From: Streptomyces agglomeratus
GTDB taxonomy: Bacteria > Actinomycetota > Actinomycetes > Streptomycetales > Streptomycetaceae
Assembly: GCF_001746415.1 (NCBI RefSeq)
Contig: NZ_MEHJ01000002.1
Coordinates: 496,001 to 560,000, forward strand
Length of the DNA: 64,000 nucleotides
Reading direction: 5' to 3'
How positions within the stretch are numbered: position 1 is the first letter of the stretch; each line of letters starts with the position of its first letter. Below the pieces are notes generated by a model. That model did no database searches and was not told where the DNA came from. It saw only the letters and a list, made by a program, of their open reading frames with translations. Position numbers and translations under genes: made by a program. Shown one piece after another: positions 16,681 through 25,857 of this stretch.

Positions 16681-18103
16681 GTGTGCTGCGCCAGAAATGG
16701 CGAGACTAAGTCTGTTTCAGGTTTCAGTGGTTGGCGGGTTGATTTTCGTGAGGTAGTCGGCGAGGGAGTTCAGGATCTCGTCGGCGGTCTTGGTCCAGGT
16801 GAAGGGCCTGGGGTTCTCGTTCCATCCCTCGATCCATGCCGTGATGTCTTGCTCGAGGGCCTTCACGGAGGTGTGCACGCCGCGGCGGATGAGCTTGTCC
16901 GTCAACAGGCCGAACCACCGCTCGACCTGGTTCATCCAGGAGGAGCCGGTGGGGGTGAAGTGGATGTGGAAGCGCGGGTGTTTTCCCAGCCACGTCTTGA
17001 TCTCGGCGGTGTTGTGGGTGGCGTAATTGTCACAGACCAGGTGGACGTCGAGGCCGGCGGGCACGACCTTGTCGATCCGGGTCAGGAACTTCTTGAACTC
17101 GATGGCCCGGTGGCGGCGGTGCAGTGCTGATATGACGCTGCCGTCGGCGATGTTGAAGGCGGCGAACAGGCTGGTGATGCCGTGCCTGTAGTAGTCATGG
17201 GTGCGCCGCTCGGGCATGCCGGGCATCATCGGCAGAACCGGCTGGGACCGGTCCAGCGCCTGGATCTGGCTCTTCTCATCCACGCACAGCACCACCGCTT
17301 TTTCGGGTGGGTTGTGGTACAGGCCGACGACGTCGACGACCTTCGCGACGAACTGCGGGTCGGTGGAGAGCTTGAACGCGTCCTGGAGATGGGGCTTGAT
17401 GTCGAACTTCTTCCAGATCCGCCCGATGGTGGACTTCGACAGCCCGGAGTGCTTCGCCATCGAGGCCCGCGACCAGTGGGTGTCCTTGCCCGGGGTGGAC
17501 TCCAACGTCGCCGTGAGCACGTCCTCCACCTGGTCCAGCAGGATCGAGGGCGGCCTGCCGGGGCGGGGCTCGTCAATCAGCCCGTCCAGCCGCAACCGGA
17601 TGAACCTTGATCGCCAGCGGTTCACCGTGCCCGGTGCGACGCCGAGTTCGGCGGCGACCTCCTTGTTGGTCCCGCCCTCCGCACACCGCAGCACGATCCT
17701 CGCCCGCAGCGCCAGGAACTGCGCGGTCGTCGCCCGCCGCACCCAGCGCGTCAGCTCCGCACGCTCAGCCTCGCTGAGTACCAGTTCCGGTTTGCGCCGA
17801 CCCGGCCGAGGCTCGTCCACGAGGCCCGCCATCCGCCGGACCGCGAACCGCGAGCGCCACTTACGCACCGTCTCCGTGGACACCCCGAAGTCTGCCGCCA
17901 CAGCGGTGTTGGAGCCGCCCTCGGCACAGGCCAGGATGATACGGGCCCGCTCCGCCACACGAGCCGACACCGCACCACCCGCTGCCCAACGCGCCAACTC
18001 CGCCCGCTCCTCGGCAGACAGCACGACTTCGACAGCACCAGGACCCCGAGACACCATGAAAACAGCCTACAGACTTAGTCTCGCCATTTCTGGCGCAGGA
18101 CAC
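16681..18103. mobile_element. Second IS630-family element
   Basis: Terminal inverted repeats of 35 bp with one mismatch at 16681-16715 and 18069-18103, starting GTGTGCTGCGCCAG on the left and GTGTCCTGCGCCAG on the right. TA lies on both sides (16679-16680 and 18104-18105); the left TA is also the right target duplicate of the preceding element. Length 1423 bp with one transposase gene. Confidence 0.9.
16717..18057 (-). CDS. IS630-family transposase with duplicated HTH
   Basis: 446 residues. Two similar helix-turn-helix units occur in tandem: RIILACAEGGSNTAVAADFG with VRKWRSRF, and RIVLRCAEGGTNKEVAAELG with VNRWRSRF. Each ends in a DEPRPGR motif. The DDE core follows: VVLCVDEKSQIQA, VHLVCDNYATHN and TPTGSSWMNQVERWF. 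It is longer than the neighbouring IS630 transposase because of the duplicated DNA-binding unit. The stop codon lies just inside the left repeat. It appears intact. Confidence 0.9.
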   Translation of the reverse strand: MVSRGPGAVEVVLSAEERAELARWAAGGAVSARVAERARIILACAEGGSNTAVAADFGVSTETVRKWRSRFAVRRMAGLVDEPRPGRRKPELVLSEAERAELTRWVRRATTAQFLALRARIVLRCAEGGTNKEVAAELGVAPGTVNRWRSRFIRLRLDGLIDEPRPGRPPSILLDQVEDVLTATLESTPGKDTHWSRASMAKHSGLSKSTIGRIWKKFDIKPHLQDAFKLSTDPQFVAKVVDVVGLYHNPPEKAVVLCVDEKSQIQALDRSQPVLPMMPGMPERRTHDYYRHGITSLFAAFNIADGSVISALHRRHRAIEFKKFLTRIDKVVPAGLDVHLVCDNYATHNTAEIKTWLGKHPRFHIHFTPTGSSWMNQVERWFGLLTDKLIRRGVHTSVKALEQDITAWIEGWNENPRPFTWTKTADEILNSLADYLTKINPPTTET

Positions 18104-18106
18104 TAG

Positions 18107-19637
18107 CGGTGGTTTGTTAGACGGGGATGTAGAGGTCAAGTGGGTGGCCTGCGCCGACGGCGTTGATCAGTGCTTGGAGTTCGGGCGGTGGGGGTGCATT
18201 CGTCCATGCGTGCCAGCATCGTTGGAGGTTGGTCCAGGGAGCGAGCCAGGCGCGGACGGCTCGGATCGCCTTGGGCCAGCTGGCCGGTTGGGGCTGGTGG
18301 GGTCTGCTTGGGCCCCCTCTCAGCCGGTCCCGGCGGCGTCGGGGCGGGCGGGAGCGCAGGGACGGGGGCGGGTTCCCGGTCTGGCGGATGAGCGAACCAG
18401 GTGTCCCAGCAGAACGAGAACGCGCAGGTGACCAGTGTCTGGTGGCGGCGGATGGCGGTGTCGGAACGGACCTGGAAATCGGCCCATCCGAGTTCGTCCT
18501 TGACCTGTTTGTAGCTCTGCTCGATCCAGTGACGGATGCCGTAGATCCGCACGACTTCGTGCAGGTCAGCGGCGGGATGAGGGTGGTCGGCCTCACGGGG
18601 GCCGCCGGGGCGGGGCAGGTCGGTGGCCAGGTACCAAGTTGCCTGCGCGGGCAGGATGGCCGGGTCGGTGGTGGCCACGACCAGGCGGACGTTTCCGTCC
18701 GGACCCCACCAGCCGAGGTGGGCGTCGGCGGCCCACCAGGTCTCGGTGTGCCCGTTGCGGAAAGTCCGCTCAACCGCGGTCCAGTCCCCGGGATGCTCGG
18801 GATTGGTCCAGGTCAGTGCGCGTGCGGCGTCGACGGGGGTGTAGGCATCCTTGCCGTAGGCCCACGTGCCGTGGCTCGGCTTGAGGGCCATGACGAACGG
18901 CAGACCCGCCTCGCCGAGTTGCCGGCGGAAGCCGTCCTGGTCGCCGTAGGCGCAGTCGGCGGCCACGGCCCGGAAGGCCACCCCGGCAGTCTTGGCGGTG
19001 CGGGCGAGTTCGGCTGCGATCTGCAGTTTCGTGCGGAAGCCGGGGTCGCTCTTGCCGGCGGGGAAGTGACGGGCGGGGCTGTAGGGCACCGCGTGGAGCG
19101 GGTAGTAGACGCTCTCGTCGGCCCAGCAGGTCGTCACGGTGACGATGCCGTTGTCGGTCTTGCCCAGTCGGCCCAGCCACTGCCGCCCGACATGCGCGGT
19201 CGCGGTCCCGTCCTTGCGGTCACCCGAGTCGTCGATCACCAGTACCCCGCCCGCGTGCGGCTCGGTCGCCGGGTCGGCGAGCAGCAGTTCCAACCGGCGG
19301 GCGTTGATCTGCTCGTGGTCCCAGGTCGACTCGGAGAGGAAGAACTGCAGCCGCTGCACCGCCGGGTGCTGGGCTCCGGCCACGGGCTCGGCGCCGGCCA
19401 GGCAGGTCAGGGTCTTGTTGCGGTCCCGCGGCAGCAGCAGCCCGGCGAGGTACTCACGGAACCCGCGTCGCTGGGCCAGCGTGGAGAGCAGGTCATCGAA
19501 GCGTGCGGCGTAGGCTTCCAGCGGGCCAGGAGCCGGCGGGCACGGCACACGACGGGTCATCACAACCCCCAGGCAGCGAGGCGACTTTCCTCTCTACCGG
19601 CCTACCCCAACACTGACCCGCCGTCAACAAACCACCG
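18107..19637. mobile_element. IS701-family element A
   Basis: Inverted ends of about 20 bp starting CGGTGGTTTGTT (18107 onward and the complement ending at 19637), differing by one extra base. The 4-bp target duplication CTAG occurs at 18103-18106 and 19638-19641, as expected for the IS701 family (YTAR targets). It inserted in the CTAG formed where the second IS630 element ends. Confidence 0.88.
18117..19563 (-). CDS. IS701-family transposase, frame broken near its 3' end
   Basis: The main frame runs from 19563 and contains the DDE core: VLVIDDSGDRKDGTATAHVG, AVAADCAYGDQDGFRRQL and HWIEQSYKQVKDELGWADF. As read it continues to a stop at 18136 with an atypical Pro/Arg-rich tail. A neighbouring frame ending at 18117 carries the normal family C-terminus (PKAIRAVRAWLAPWTNLQRC ... 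GAGHPLDLYIPV). The switch fits a one-base length change in the G/C run around 18311-18316. The corrected gene ends inside the left inverted repeat, which supports the correction. Confidence 0.82.
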
Positions 19638-19641
19638 CTAG

Positions 19642-21082
19642 TAGGGCTTGGTCAGGTTGGTTGTGGTTGAGCGTTTCCTTCTGGCCCGGTGTTGCGTTGA
19701 GGGGTGTGACTCCGGATGAGATTGTTGCTGTGCGTGGTGAGTTGGAGGACTTCGCGGCGGAGGTTTTCGAGCCGTTCGCGAGGAACGACCAGCGTCGGTG
19801 GGGGCAGGTCTATCTCCGGGGCCTGCTCACGGACGGGCAGCGCAAGTCGGTCGAGCCGATGGCCGCCCGGCTCGGGGAGGACGGGAACCGGCAGGCCCTG
19901 GCCCACTTCATCACCACCAGCCCGTGGGACCCCGCGCATGTGCGGGCCCGGCTGGCCTGGAAGATGGAGAAGGCCATCCTGCCCACCGTGCTGGTCTTCG
20001 ACGACACCGGGTTCCTCAAAGACGGCAACGCCTCGGCGTGCGTGTCGCGGCAGTACACCGGCACCGCGGGCAAGGTCACCAACTGCCAGGTCGGTGTATC
20101 CCTGCACCTGGCGTCCGACCACGCGTCGGCGGCGGTCAACTGGCGGCTGTTCCTGCCCGAGACCTGGGCGCCCGGGTCCGCGAAGGCCGATCCTGCCAAG
20201 GTCGCCCGCCGCACCGCCTGCGGCATTCCCGACGACATCGGGCATGTGGAGAAGTGGCAGCTCGCACTCGACATGCTCGATGAGACCCGCTCGTGGGGCA
20301 TCGAGGTGCCGCTGGCCGTCGCGGACGCCGGATACGGCGACGCGGCGGCCTTCCGGCACGGCCTCCAAGCCCGCGGCCTGAACTACGTCGTGGGGATCTC
20401 CACGACCTTGTCGGCTCAGCCCGGCGAAGCCGTGCCCGTGACCGAGCCGTACTCCGGGACCGGACGCCCACCGGTGGCGAAGTACCCCGACAAGCCGCAG
20501 TCGGTGAAACAGCTGGTCATCGCGGCAGGCCGGAAGGCGGCGAAGCCGGTCCAGTGGCGTGAGGGCTCCCGGCCCGGCACCGGCCGCAGCGGCTTCAAAC
20601 GGATGTACTCGCGGTTCGTGACGTTGCGGATCCGGCCCGCCGGACGCGAGGTCCGCCAAGCGGCCGACAGTCCGGAACTGCCCGAGTGCTGGCTCATCGC
20701 CGAGTGGCCCGCCGACCAGGCCGAACCCGTCCAGTTCTGGCTGTCCGACCTGCCCGCCGACACCCCGCTGACCACCCTGGTCCGCCTGGCCAAGCTCCGC
20801 TGGCGCATCGAGCACGACTACCGGGAGATGAAACAGGCCCTGGGCCTGGCCCACTTCGAGGGCCGCACCTGGAACGGGTGGCACCACCACGTCACCCTCG
20901 TCTCCGTGGCACACGCCTTCTGCACCCTGCAACGACTGGCCAGAGCCCCAAAAGACACGGCGCCGGCCTGAGCCTCTACCACGTCGTCCGCGAGCTACAG
21001 ACCCTCCTCGCCACCTGGGCCGGCGCCTGCCCAACATGTCACCGCGGCATACCCACACCGACCCCAACCTGACCAAGCCCTA
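19642..21082. mobile_element. IS701-family element B
   Basis: Inverted ends of more than 20 bp beginning TAGGGCTTGGTCAGGTTGG at 19642 and its complement ending at 21082. CTAG lies at 19638-19641 and 21083-21086, so it shares its left target duplicate with element A. Length 1441 bp, one transposase gene on the plus strand. Confidence 0.9.
19706..21072 (+). CDS. IS701-family transposase with one-base frame loss near the 3' end
   Basis: From the GTG at 19706 the protein reads VTPDEIVAVRGELEDFAAEV, the usual IS701 start. Catalytic blocks are VLVFDDTGFLKDGNAS, AVADAGYGDAAAFRHGL and WRIEHDYREMKQALGLAHF. The frame as read stops at 20971 after KDTAPA. The next frame supplies the normal C-terminus (GLSLYHVVRELQTLLATW ... 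CHRGIPTP) to a stop at 21072. Adding one G to the CCGG at 20965-20966 joins them as APGLSLYH. An upstream ATG at 19661 is also in frame but lies in the inverted end. Confidence 0.85.
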
Positions 21083-21205
21083 CTAGTCGACCTGAGGCAC
21101 CAGATCTACGGACACGTAGGCCGTATGACGGAGAGTAGGTCCCCGATCAGCCGACTCGCAGCGTGGAACGGGAGACCACAAATCCTGTAGAGGCACCATC
21201 GGGTC

Positions 21206-22714
21206 ATGACAGGTGGTGGAGCACCCCCAGACTGGGAATTCTGCGGGCAGGAAGCCGATCCAGCAACCGATCCAATCGGCTGTCGGGGCATCCGTCTCGA
21301 TGATCGCACCGCCTGCCTGGCACATCTCCCCCCACATGAGCAGGAGCAATACCTTGCTCGCCTTGCTCGCGAGCCGAGCATCGACCATCCGAACATCGAC
21401 CATCGGGGCACTACCTTCACTGAGGAGTTGCTCGAAAGGCTCCTGCAAGCGGTCCAGGACTCGACCGGATGCTCAGTCTTTGGAACCGCCCAGTTCAGCG
21501 GGGCAACGTTCTCCGGTAAGGCCTCCTTCACGAAGACCACCTTCTCCGGCGATGCCTTGTTCCATGGAGCGACGTTCAGCACGCAAGAGTTTGGGCCCTT
21601 GGCTTGCAAAGGGCAGCTGGATCTGTCAGACGCCGTGTTCCGTGGACCTGTGACCATCGAGGCGGCCGCACGCTCCCTGAAGTGTTGGCGGACCCGGTGG
21701 GAGTCCGCTGCTGGCATGCGCCTGCGCTACGCCAAGGTGGACCTCACGGACGCACTTCCTGAGGTCTCATTGAGCATCACTTCCCGTCCTACTGAATTGG
21801 AGGGTGTGGAGGAGGAGGTGCTTAAGGCGCTGCGCTTGGAATACGCCAAGGACATCAAAGTGGACGAAAAGAGGCTCGACGAGGGAGGGAGGCCGCTGGT
21901 TCGCATTCGCTCGCTCAGCGGCGTCGATGCGGGTCGATTGGCCCTCAATGATGTCGATCTTGCCCCTTGCAGGTTCACGGGCGCCGTCCATCTCGACCAG
22001 CTCAGTCTGGGACACGTCACATTCGAGCCGAGCCCCAAGGGTGTTCGCGGGTGGAGATGGCGCCCCGTGTACTGGAGGCTGCGGCCCACACTGATCGAGG
22101 AGCACTACTGGCGCGCAAGCAAGCCATCGACCGGCTGGAAGCCGGCCCCACCCGGCGGGACGATTGCGAAGCCATCTGGCCTGGCTCCTTTGTACCGCCA
22201 GCTGCGCAAGGCACTGGAGGATGCCAAGAATCAACCGGATTCGGCGGGCTTCTACTACGGCGAGATGGAGATGCGCCGTCTCACGCACCATCGCCCCTTG
22301 TTCGAGCGGGCCCTGCTGTGGGTCTACTGGAAGGTCTCCGGTTACGGGATGAGTGCCTTACGCGCGCTGGTCTCGCTGCTCCTCGCCATAGGGCTAACTG
22401 TTGTGCTGCTGATGTGGGTGGGGCTGCCAGCCACACCCCGGACGCAGGGCCCGGTGGTGACCACCGGCCAGAATTTTGTAGCGACCACCGTGAACCCGGG
22501 CCCCGGTGGCGCCGCGCCCAGACCGATAGACGAATGGTTCACCCCGGGCCGAGCGGAGAAGGCGGGAAGAACCGCCCTGAACTCCGTCCTCTTCCGCTCC
22601 GCAGGACAGGGGCTGACCGTGCCCGGCACCTATATCGAGATGACTTGCCGTCTGGTAGAGCCGGTACTGCTGGCCCTGTTCCTCTTGGCGGTCCGCGGCC
22701 GGGTAAAGCGCTGA
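21206..22714 (+). CDS. Pentapeptide-repeat protein with C-terminal membrane segments
   Basis: 502 residues. The N-terminal part has Cys-containing sequence (WEFCGQEADPATDPIGCRGI) and a short pentapeptide block (AQFSG-ATFSG-KASFT-KTTFSG-DALFH-GATFS, about residues 93-125), with further weak repeats near VDAGRLALNDVDLAPCRFTG. A positively charged middle precedes two hydrophobic segments: ALRALVSLLLAIGLTVVLLMWV (about 393-414) and VEPVLLALFLLAVRGRVKR at the end. This architecture is common in Streptomyces and resembles membrane-sensing proteins; the function is unknown. It is a single gene between the IS stack and a hypothetical gene. Confidence 0.72.
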   Translation: MTGGGAPPDWEFCGQEADPATDPIGCRGIRLDDRTACLAHLPPHEQEQYLARLAREPSIDHPNIDHRGTTFTEELLERLLQAVQDSTGCSVFGTAQFSGATFSGKASFTKTTFSGDALFHGATFSTQEFGPLACKGQLDLSDAVFRGPVTIEAAARSLKCWRTRWESAAGMRLRYAKVDLTDALPEVSLSITSRPTELEGVEEEVLKALRLEYAKDIKVDEKRLDEGGRPLVRIRSLSGVDAGRLALNDVDLAPCRFTGAVHLDQLSLGHVTFEPSPKGVRGWRWRPVYWRLRPTLIEEHYWRASKPSTGWKPAPPGGTIAKPSGLAPLYRQLRKALEDAKNQPDSAGFYYGEMEMRRLTHHRPLFERALLWVYWKVSGYGMSALRALVSLLLAIGLTVVLLMWVGLPATPRTQGPVVTTGQNFVATTVNPGPGGAAPRPIDEWFTPGRAEKAGRTALNSVLFRSAGQGLTVPGTYIEMTCRLVEPVLLALFLLAVRGRVKR

Positions 22715-23075
22715 GCAACCGACCCGAGCGCCAATCCCGTTAAGGCCGGGCTTGGACAGGGGCGCTGAGACAGAAGCCGGACGACTCGGTTCGCCGAGAA
22801 TCCGACTCGATTGAGTGAGACAGGACAATAGCGTTTTGCACACGTACGCATCGGTCTCAGAGCAACAGGTTGGGTTAGTGACACTGTGTGTCGGAACGTG
22901 GGGCGTCCGGGCCGTGGTATTTGCTGGACGGGTGAAGGAGCCCCGCCGAGCCGCGCCGGTACCGTCGGTGGAGTTCAGTCGAGAGCATGATGCTGGCGGG
23001 CCTGATTGTGGGTCAGGTCGATGTTCCGGCTGGCGGGGACAGCTCCGCCCAGAACCTGCGATAGGCACGTGAGAC
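22715..23075. other. Intergenic stretch, nothing recognised
   Basis: Between two plus-strand genes. It holds only short frames with poor codon bias and no clear promoter, hairpin or repeat that I can support. Confidence 0.4.
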
Positions 23076-23675
23076 ATGACAACGCTCAAGGCTTTGATTA
23101 AGCAAATGAATGCCTCGCAGCCGTACGTGCCGCCAGCCTGGCAATCCCTCCACGAGTCTCCGGCCTGGCGGTTGCTTCAGACCCCCGCTTGGTCACTCAG
23201 CCAGTCGGCATCGGCCCAGCTTCGCTCGGCTATGAAGAACGCAGACCCGCCACCGGCATTCGAGTCGCTACACACATGGGCGGTGCTGCAGCAGCAAATC
23301 CACACTTCCCTGTCCATGCTCAGCCAGCTCCAGCCGCCGGTGCTCCCGCCGGGAAAGCTGCAGGAAGCACATCAGATCATTGAGGCGTTCCCTGAGGCGA
23401 TCTTCGCCCAGTTGACTCAAGACCTGCCGACTCTGGCCGACGAAGATGACGACGAGATCCAGGCGCTGCTCGACAGGTTCACGGCCTCCCTCGTCGACTT
23501 GCCGCCAGAACAGGCGCGAGTGCGGCGAGCCGAGCTCGTAGCGGCCGCCATCCTCAGCGGTTGTCCCGAGAAGACCGAGGGGATGAGCCCCGAGGACGGG
23601 GTCAAGTTCGTCGAGGACGCCATGCGCCTCGTGCAGAGCGTGCTCCGGTCCTGGGACCGGTGGGACCCCACGTAG
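23076..23675 (+). CDS. Hypothetical helical protein
   Basis: 199 residues, mostly helical and soluble. The N-terminal 80 residues carry repeated aromatic motifs (PAWQSLHESPAWRLLQTPAW). The middle is acidic (LPTLADEDDDEIQALLDRF), and the C-terminal helix ends VQSVLRSWDRWDPT. No signal peptide or membrane segment. Third-position GC is high and the ATG follows a short GTGAGAC. Not recognised. It converges with the HprK-like operon across a hairpin. Confidence 0.6.
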   Translation: MTTLKALIKQMNASQPYVPPAWQSLHESPAWRLLQTPAWSLSQSASAQLRSAMKNADPPPAFESLHTWAVLQQQIHTSLSMLSQLQPPVLPPGKLQEAHQIIEAFPEAIFAQLTQDLPTLADEDDDEIQALLDRFTASLVDLPPEQARVRRAELVAAAILSGCPEKTEGMSPEDGVKFVEDAMRLVQSVLRSWDRWDPT

Positions 23676-23781
23676 AGACGCACCGCCGTGCCCAGAGCTA
23701 GGTGACCGGGGCCGGGGTTGATTCGATGACAACCAGGCTGACTTCGATGGCAAAAGCCATGGGTTGCAACACTAAGCAGCA

Positions 23782-23813
23782 CGTGGCCCCCTGCAGTCCT
23801 GCGGGAGGCCACG
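23782..23813. terminator. Hairpin between convergent genes
   Basis: CGTGGCC at 23782-23788 pairs with GGCCACG at 23807-23813, and the stem continues through CCTGC/GCGGG with one mismatch around a short loop. It lies between the stops of the plus-strand gene (23675) and the minus-strand operon (23846), a good place for a bidirectional terminator. Confidence 0.5.
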
Positions 23814-23845
23814 CACACACCGGTCAGGTTCGCCCGTACGACGGG

Positions 23846-24964
23846 TCAGAGAAGCTGCGTCGCGGCCTTCTTCAGCAGCTCGGTGTTGGCCGCCGTGTCG
23901 TGTCCGAGGACGAGGGCCTGATGGGGCAGTGCGGCGAGCTGGGCCGCGAGGGTGGTGGACGGACCGGTCATGGGCAGGAGGCCGAAGACATCCGGGTAGC
24001 GGTCTTCCGTGCTGGCACTGAAGAAGTCGCCCTCACCGATCGCGCGCGGCTCGTTGCTCAGCGCGGGTTCTGCCCCGGGCGTGATCTGCGGGAACAGCAG
24101 TCCCGCCGCCCGGCCTTCGGTGGCCAGGGTGAGGCCGAGCCACGTATGGAGCTGGTCGGGGAAGAACTGCGGCTTCAACTCTTTGCCGGACCGCTTCCAC
24201 AGCGGCTCGCGGTCGCCGGCCATGAGGGCGTCGGTGACCCGCTGGTGCTGGGTGGGGTGCAGCTTTTCACCGGTCAGGACACGCTCGCGTACGGGCCCGT
24301 ACCAGTTCATGGCGTCGAGCAGGCCGAGTCCGATCGCGGCAGCTGAGGGCCACGGCAGGATCCGCACGGTGCCGTCGTTCTCGGCGCGTACGAACACGCG
24401 GTCGTTGGCGAGCAGGTGCCACCCGGCGCGGCCCAGCAGGAACCCGCACGTGGTCTTGCCCGCGCCTTTGTCTCCGAGGGAGAGGAGGGTTGTGCCGTCG
24501 GGGCGGGTGACGGCGGAGGCGTGGAGGATCTCCCACCCGTCGGTGAGCAGTTGTCCGCGGATGACCTCGCGGGCGAGCCGGGCCGCGGCGGCGGCGACGG
24601 CGGTCTCGTCACTGCCGACGATGCGCAGCCGGCGTTCGGCGGGCTCCCACCGGTAGGCGAGTCCCGCGTCGGGCTGCACGGCCGTGGTGCTGGCCTGGTC
24701 GGTGGTGTGGAGCATCCGGTGGTTGGCGTACTCGGTTTCTTGCGGCTGTCCGGCGGTGACGATGCCGGTTAGCGCGGCCACCTCGCCCGGGTCCACATCG
24801 GCGGCGACGACCGGGCCTGTGACGTCGGCGGCCTCCGTCGCGGCCGCGTTCCACCATGAGCCGAGGTAGCGGGCTGCCCAGTCGGTGATGGTTGTGGAGC
24901 GGCTGGTGACGGTGACGGCTTGGCCGTCGGCGGTCGTCACGCGGGTGGCGTGGATGTCGGTCAT
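23846..24964 (-). CDS. HPr kinase-like ATP-binding protein
   Basis: 372 residues. The second half begins with GWEILHASAVTRPDGTTLLSL, then the P-loop GDKGAGKTT (about residues 164-172) and HLLANDRVFV, the arrangement of HprK/P C-terminal kinase domains (His, Walker A, then an Asp in LLxND). The first 130 residues are alpha/beta and unlike the HprK N-domain. HprK-related kinases phosphorylate Ser of a partner protein, and relatives occur in peptide natural-product clusters. The ATG at 24964 overlaps the stop of the dehydrogenase gene and is preceded by AAGGAG. The target here is unknown. Confidence 0.75.
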   Translation of the reverse strand: MTDIHATRVTTADGQAVTVTSRSTTITDWAARYLGSWWNAAATEAADVTGPVVAADVDPGEVAALTGIVTAGQPQETEYANHRMLHTTDQASTTAVQPDAGLAYRWEPAERRLRIVGSDETAVAAAAARLAREVIRGQLLTDGWEILHASAVTRPDGTTLLSLGDKGAGKTTCGFLLGRAGWHLLANDRVFVRAENDGTVRILPWPSAAAIGLGLLDAMNWYGPVRERVLTGEKLHPTQHQRVTDALMAGDREPLWKRSGKELKPQFFPDQLHTWLGLTLATEGRAAGLLFPQITPGAEPALSNEPRAIGEGDFFSASTEDRYPDVFGLLPMTGPSTTLAAQLAALPHQALVLGHDTAANTELLKKAATQLL

Positions 24965-25857
24965 GAGGATGTCGTCTCCTTGATGGTCGTGTGGAGGTAG
25001 GCGGTGCGGACTTTGTCCTCGGCGTTCGCCAGTTGCCGGGCTTCGCCGGGGTTCAGGGGAGGAATGCACACGGTGGGGCGGCCGGCGGTGAAGCGCAACG
25101 GGATTCCTAGCCAGCAGCCTCGTCGCGGCGCGGACAGTTCGATCAGCCCGTCGGTCACGCCGAGGGCATGTTCGAGCGCGGCGAGGGTGGCCCCGGCAGG
25201 CCCGCAACGGGTGCGTCCGATGCCCGCGTTGATGCGCCGGGGCCGGGCCGTGAGCTCTGCGTGAACCTGCTGGATCGGTACTGGGGCAGGCTCCCCGTTG
25301 ACGGTGGTGGACGACGCGCAGATCACCGCATGGTCACCGTGCTCGCCGATCACGTGACCGGCCACCGCCGTCGCGGGCACGTTGAGGAGGCGGGCCAGGA
25401 TCAGGCGGTAGCGGGCTGTGTCGGTGTTCGACCCAACCCCATAGACCCGGTGGCAGCCGGAGACCTCGGCGAACAGGCGGGACAGCACGTCGACCGGGTT
25501 CGTGACCATGGCCACCGTCCCCTGGTAGCCGGTGAACTGCCTGGCCAGAGCGGTGATGAGCAGGGCGTTCGCGGCCAGCCCCGCCATCCGTATGTCGCGC
25601 GTCGCGGTGTTGGTGAAGACGGCCCGGGGACACACGACCACCGCGTCACAGGACCGCATGCGCGCCGGGTCGGCGCGCCTTACCCGGACGGGTGAGGCAG
25701 TCACTTGACGCATGTCGTCCAGATCGGTGACCAGTCCGGCGGCGGTGCGGCCGCTGCCGGAGGCGACGAGGATGGTGTCGCACCAGCGGGCGGTGACCAG
25801 GAGAGAGCCGAGCGCCTGGCCGACGGCCCCGGCTCCGATGAGCCCGATGGTGGTCAT
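24961..25857 (-). CDS. Lactate/malate dehydrogenase-family protein
   Basis: 298 residues. The Rossmann motif GLIGAGAVGQALG at the N-terminus, MVTNPVDVL in the middle, GSNTDTARYRLILARLLNV and the active-site VIGEHGDHAV match NAD-dependent LDH/MDH enzymes. It is slightly shorter than usual (310-330 residues) and the substrate loop after the Rossmann part differs (VVVCPRAVF), so the substrate is uncertain. The ATG overlaps the upstream kinase-like gene stop by 4 bp and the gene overlaps the HprK-like gene, so all three are translationally coupled. An unusual gene to find between two kinases. Confidence 0.82.
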   Translation of the reverse strand: MTTIGLIGAGAVGQALGSLLVTARWCDTILVASGSGRTAAGLVTDLDDMRQVTASPVRVRRADPARMRSCDAVVVCPRAVFTNTATRDIRMAGLAANALLITALARQFTGYQGTVAMVTNPVDVLSRLFAEVSGCHRVYGVGSNTDTARYRLILARLLNVPATAVAGHVIGEHGDHAVICASSTTVNGEPAPVPIQQVHAELTARPRRINAGIGRTRCGPAGATLAALEHALGVTDGLIELSAPRRGCWLGIPLRFTAGRPTVCIPPLNPGEARQLANAEDKVRTAYLHTTIKETTSS

